Assembly: GCA_964617665.1 (NCBI GenBank)
Contig: CAZUAH010000535.1
Span: 1-9,529 of the forward strand
DNA: 9,529 nt
Source of the DNA: JADHUC01 sp964617665
Lineage (GTDB): Bacteria > Planctomycetota > Planctomycetia > Pirellulales > Pirellulaceae
Reading direction: 5' to 3'
Part shown: in pieces, positions 7,081 through 9,529 of the stretch
How the letters are laid out: the number at the start of each line of letters is the position of its first letter
Position numbering within the stretch: position 1 is the first letter of the stretch
The notes under the pieces: model-generated
What the model was told of the DNA's origin: nothing
The model's input: only the letters and a program-made list of their open reading frames with translations
Database searches by the model: none
Translations under genes and position numbers: made by a program

Positions 7081-7147
7081 GAGCCGTATGCGGGAGAACC
7101 GCACGTACGGTTCGGAGGGAGGGGAGACCGGTCTTTCCTACCCCTAT
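7081..7147 (+). ncRNA. Group II intron domains V and VI
   Basis: Domain V is 7081-7113. GAGCCGTA (7081-7088) pairs with TACGGTTC (7106-7113) with one G-U pair. TGCGG (7089-7093) pairs with CCGCA (7099-7103). The two-base bulge CG (7104-7105) is on the 3' side, as in all group II domain V. The catalytic triad AGC is at 7082-7084, and the loop is GAGAA. Domain VI spans about 7116-7145: A7120-A7127 pairs with T7132-T7139 around CCGG, and AGGG pairs with CCCT at the base. A7140 is left unpaired, seven bases before the predicted end at 7147 (AT), matching the usual branch-point distance. The helices are essentially complete, so this 3' catalytic part has decayed little. Without domain I it cannot splice in cis. 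Confidence 0.92.
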
Positions 7148-7203
7148 CCATGTCCGACTGCTCCCAACAATTGTAGCCGAACAGACACTGAAGTCGACGC
7201 GCT

Positions 7204-7235
7204 TGCTATACTGCCCACTTCGCGCATGCTATCAT
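7204..7235 (+). promoter_or_regulatory. Candidate tandem extended -10 promoter elements upstream of the pilT-like pair
   Basis: TG-C-TATACT (7204-7212) and TG-C-TATCAT (7227-7235) each match the extended -10 pattern TGnTATAAT with one mismatch in the hexamer. Neither has a convincing TTGACA at 17 bases upstream. They lie about 74 and 51 bases before the ATG at 7286, after the end of the intron remnant, which is where a promoter for the ATPase genes should be. Prediction by eye; sigma factor consensus in this lineage may differ. Confidence 0.3.
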
Positions 7236-7285
7236 AGGATGCGGCGTGCAGGTGAACTCCACGTGCCTTATCATTGGAATCTGCC

Positions 7286-8785
7286 ATGTCCAAGCCGACC
7301 CATCAAGTCTTCAAGCGAATCGTCTTACACAACAAGCTATTAGCCGAAGCGGAAGTGGATGTTCTGCTGGCCGAGGTGGAGGATCCCAAAGAAGCGATAA
7401 AGCTATTGGTCGATCGAGGCCTTCTGGCCGAGAAGAAGGCAGAACAATTCCTGGCAGTTTACCAGAAGCAACTGGACAAGCTCTTCGCCGAACAGATCGA
7501 CTCGTTGGACGATCTTTTTGACGGACCGGAAAAGGCTCCGGTTAAGGCGGAAGAGTTGGCGCCGGCCGAACCGCCTGAACCAGAGCCCGCGCCCGAACCG
7601 GAAGCAGCGGCCGGACCGCCAGAGGACCCCGCAGAAGAAGAAGCTGAGCCGGAACCGGAAGCCGCAGCCGAACCATCGGTCGAAGTCAGCGGTGAGACGA
7701 TCCCTTTGCCGGATGCCGGCGCCGAGCTACTTCACTGTCTCCTGCAGGACGCACTTGAGGCGGGCGCGTCCGATTTGCATATCAAGGCTGGCATGGTTCC
7801 CGTGGTTCGAGTGAATAGCATGCTGCGGCCGCTGCCGCGTCCGTCTCTAGCCCTTGCTGAGTGCGAAAAATCGTTGCTGGAGATTCTTAGCGAAGAGCAG
7901 CGCGATCACTTTCTGAAAACCCAGGATTTGGATTTCAGCTATGACGGCGGCGAGCAGTTGGGCCGTTATCGCGCGAACTACCTGCGGGAACATCGTGGCA
8001 TCGATGCCATCTTCCGAGCGATCCCCAACGAGGTCCCGACGTTCGAAGAACTGAATTTGCCGGAACAAGTAATGAAGTTCACCGATTACCGCGTCGGCAT
8101 TGTGCTGGTCACCGGCCCGAAAGGAAGCGGAAAGACCACCACGTTGGCTGCCATGGTGGACCGGATCAACTCGACACGAGCCGAACATATCATCACGGTC
8201 GAGGACCCCATCGAATTCGTCCAACTGTGCAAGATGGGGCATGTCAACCAGCGGCAGGTGGGCGTCCACACCAAATCGTTCAGCAACGCGTTACGATCCG
8301 CACTGCGCGAGGCCCCGGACGTGATCATGGTCGGTGAAATGCGCGATTTGGAAACCACGTCGCTGGCCATTACGGCGGCCGAGACCGGCCACTTGGTGCT
8401 GGCCACACTGCACACGCCGGACGCCATACGTACCATCGGCCGCGTGCTGGATGTATTTCCGCCCAAGGAGCAGCCGCAGATTCGAGCCATGCTATCCGAA
8501 TCGTTGCGGGGCATTGTTTCGCAACTGTTAATGCCCAGCAAGGACGGGAAATCCATGGAGTTGGTTCTGGAAATCCTGGTCAATACGCAGGCCATTGGGC
8601 ATTTGATTCGTGAAGAAAAAGTGCACCAGATTCGCGGCCTGATGCAAACCGGCAAACAGCACGGCATGGTCCTGCTGGAGGAGTCTCTGGTTCAACTGGC
8701 CAGAGAGGGACGCATCTCCGAAGAAGACGCGCTATCGCGCGCAGAAGACAAGAAAATGGTCCAACGAGGGCTTGCGCAAGCATAG
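7286..8785 (+). CDS. pilT: PilT-like type IV pilus retraction ATPase with N-terminal helical extension
   Basis: Hexameric cytoplasmic ATPase of the PilT/secretion-ATPase superfamily, expected to drive pilus depolymerisation at the inner membrane. Domains: residues 1-75 are an alpha-helical charged extension (VFKRIVLHNKLLAEAEV; IKLLVDRGLLAEKKAEQFL) not found in standard PilT. Residues about 91-134 are a Glu/Pro/Ala-rich linker with PEPEP-type repeats. A PilT core follows: ASDLH (161-165) in the PAS-like N-domain, Walker A GPKGSGKTT (277-285), Asp box ITVEDPIEF, Walker B ending at Asp345 with GEMRD (Glu351), and His box ATLHT (His376). Near the end, AIGHLIREEKVHQI and QTGKQHGMVLLEESL correspond to the AIRNLIRE-type region of PilT. 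At 499 residues it is about 150 longer than usual. The ATG at 7286 was preferred over an in-frame TTG at 7274; TTGGAA at 7274-7279 may serve as a weak ribosome binding site. It is followed after 10 bases by a second PilT-like gene, suggesting an operon. Confidence 0.96.
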   Translation: MSKPTHQVFKRIVLHNKLLAEAEVDVLLAEVEDPKEAIKLLVDRGLLAEKKAEQFLAVYQKQLDKLFAEQIDSLDDLFDGPEKAPVKAEELAPAEPPEPEPAPEPEAAAGPPEDPAEEEAEPEPEAAAEPSVEVSGETIPLPDAGAELLHCLLQDALEAGASDLHIKAGMVPVVRVNSMLRPLPRPSLALAECEKSLLEILSEEQRDHFLKTQDLDFSYDGGEQLGRYRANYLREHRGIDAIFRAIPNEVPTFEELNLPEQVMKFTDYRVGIVLVTGPKGSGKTTTLAAMVDRINSTRAEHIITVEDPIEFVQLCKMGHVNQRQVGVHTKSFSNALRSALREAPDVIMVGEMRDLETTSLAITAAETGHLVLATLHTPDAIRTIGRVLDVFPPKEQPQIRAMLSESLRGIVSQLLMPSKDGKSMELVLEILVNTQAIGHLIREEKVHQIRGLMQTGKQHGMVLLEESLVQLAREGRISEEDALSRAEDKKMVQRGLAQA

Positions 8786-8795
8786 GAGTACGGCT

Positions 8796-9529
8796 ATGGC
8801 CGCGAAGATCGATCCATTACTTCTGAACATGCAAGAGGTCGACGCATCTGACTTGCACATGGTCGTTGGCCAGAAGCCCAAGTATCGTATCGACGGCGAA
8901 GTCCGCGCCGTGGAAGAACACGATGTGTTGACCGAAGAGTCGCTGGCGGACTACTTGTTTGAGATATGCAACCAATCCCAGCGAGAACGCTACGAGGAGA
9001 GTCTGGACTTCGATTTTGCGTACGGCATCGAGGACAAAGCTCGGTTCCGGTGCAACTATTTTTTCCAGCGAACCGGCTACGCCTCGGTCATGCGGCTGAT
9101 TCCTACGAAGATCCTCACGATCGAAGAGCTTAAGCTTCCAGAAGTGATCACAAGGATGACCGAAATGCGCAGCGGGCTTGTTCTGGTCACTGGGCCTACG
9201 GGTAGCGGCAAGTCGACAACGCTTGCGGCCATGATCGATCACATCAATTGCCGCTACAGCAAACACATCGTAACGATCGAGGACCCGGTCGAGTTCGTGC
9301 ATCAGAACAATAAATCGATGATCACGCATCGCGAAGTCGGTACGCACACCGAATCGTTCGCCGCCGCCTTGCGGGCTGTGACGCGTCAGGACGCGGACGT
9401 GGTGCTGGTGGGCGAAATGCGCGACTTGGAGACCATCAGCTTGGCGATCAGCGCCGCCAGTATGGGTACGTTGGTCTTCGGCACGCTGCACACCAACAGT
9501 GCTCCGAAAACGATCGACCGCATCATCGA
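8796..9529 (+). CDS. pilT: Second PilT/PilU-like ATPase, partial (runs off the window)
   Basis: The start ATG at 8796 has GGAG at 8785-8788, seven bases upstream; that site overlaps the stop codon of the preceding gene, which supports co-transcription. The visible 244 codons begin MAAKIDPLLLNMQEVDASDL and show ASDLH at 17-21, a PAS-like N-domain, Walker A GPTGSGKST (133-141), Asp box IVTIEDPVEFVH, Walker B with Asp201 and GEMRD (Glu207), and His box GTLHT (His232). No stop is reached before position 9529; a typical PilT would need roughly 100 more residues. It lacks the N-terminal extension of its neighbour and is the more standard of the two, so it may be the PilT or PilU counterpart. Tandem retraction ATPases are known in type IV pilus systems (PilT with PilU), usually as partners; whether these two form that pair cannot be decided from this window. 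Confidence 0.96.
   Translation, partial: MAAKIDPLLLNMQEVDASDLHMVVGQKPKYRIDGEVRAVEEHDVLTEESLADYLFEICNQSQRERYEESLDFDFAYGIEDKARFRCNYFFQRTGYASVMRLIPTKILTIEELKLPEVITRMTEMRSGLVLVTGPTGSGKSTTLAAMIDHINCRYSKHIVTIEDPVEFVHQNNKSMITHREVGTHTESFAAALRAVTRQDADVVLVGEMRDLETISLAISAASMGTLVFGTLHTNSAPKTIDRII

Larger units (their letters stand above)
6816..7147 (+). mobile_element. 3' remnant of a group II intron
   Basis: This segment keeps, in the right order and spacing, the last part of a group II intron: the C-terminal end of the intron-encoded protein, about 20 bases of linker, domain V, and domain VI with a branch-point adenosine and an AT 3' terminus. The 5' ribozyme domains I-IV and the reverse transcriptase catalytic core are absent, because the upstream DNA is the intact six-hairpin gene. 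The left edge is approximate, set where maturase similarity becomes recognisable; the right edge is the AY-type end predicted from the domain VI branch point. The element must have been 5' truncated, by incomplete reverse transcription on insertion or by later deletion. It cannot move by itself. Confidence 0.88.

Noticed and set aside
7274..7285. TTG start four codons upstream of the chosen pilT-like start
   Set aside because: The ATG at 7286 is the stronger start codon, and the TTGGAA at 7274-7279 is better placed as its ribosome binding site.
7598..7680. Repetitive GAACCGGAAGC-type DNA
   Set aside because: It is the coding sequence for the Glu/Pro/Ala linker of the pilT-like protein, not an independent DNA repeat or CRISPR array.
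8817..9491. 224-codon open frame on the - strand
   Set aside because: Antisense to the clear PilT-like reading frame with Walker A and B motifs.
1..9529. tRNA, rRNA, CRISPR array or intact insertion sequence
   Set aside because: No cloverleaf, regularly spaced direct repeats, complete transposase or terminal inverted repeats were seen in reading both strands.

Overview
The window looks like chromosomal DNA from a planctomycete, most likely of the Pirellulales type. This rests on recognition from memory: moderately high GC, a polytopic membrane protein ending in the RFTLRDLF-type segment that recurs in planctomycete proteins, very large secreted carbohydrate-active proteins, and a tandem pair of PilT-type ATPases, the first with an unusual N-terminal extension. 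No search was run, so the taxonomy is inference. All supported genes are on the + strand.

Layout. Positions 1-121 hold a strong GC-rich hairpin (probably an interspersed repeat or the terminator of an upstream gene) and the leader of the first gene. Gene 1 (122-2803) encodes a secreted right-handed parallel beta-helix protein of GH141-like type with a C-terminal lectin-like domain. A 213-base spacer with several hairpins follows. Gene 2 (about 3017-3622) is a small polytopic membrane protein of unknown function. Its stop overlaps the start of a 31-codon reading frame that may be the stump of a lost gene. Gene 3 (3752-6748) is a 998-residue secreted protein with an (alpha/alpha)6 six-hairpin glycosidase-like core and a C-terminal F5/8 type C (discoidin) domain. 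Genes 1 and 3 plausibly act outside the cytoplasm on a complex polysaccharide, but their spacing does not prove an operon.

The 537-base gap after gene 3 holds the 3' remnant of a group II intron: the last ~80 codons of its reverse transcriptase/maturase (the X/thumb and C-terminal region), then an almost canonical domain V and domain VI ending in an AY 3' boundary near 7147. The intron 5' domains and the reverse transcriptase catalytic core are absent, so this is a mobile-element fossil. After it come candidate extended -10 promoters and a tandem pair of PilT-like hexameric ATPases. The first (7286-8785) carries a helical N-terminal extension and a Glu/Pro-rich linker. The second (8796 to the window edge) is a compact PilT/PilU-like protein cut off by the window end. 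They are 10 bases apart with a good ribosome binding site between, so probably co-transcribed, and should power type IV pilus retraction.

Nothing here amounts to a clearly new defence or mobile system. The most noteworthy items are the intron remnant with its intact ribozyme 3' end, the extended PilT paralogue, and the two multidomain glycan-active proteins.
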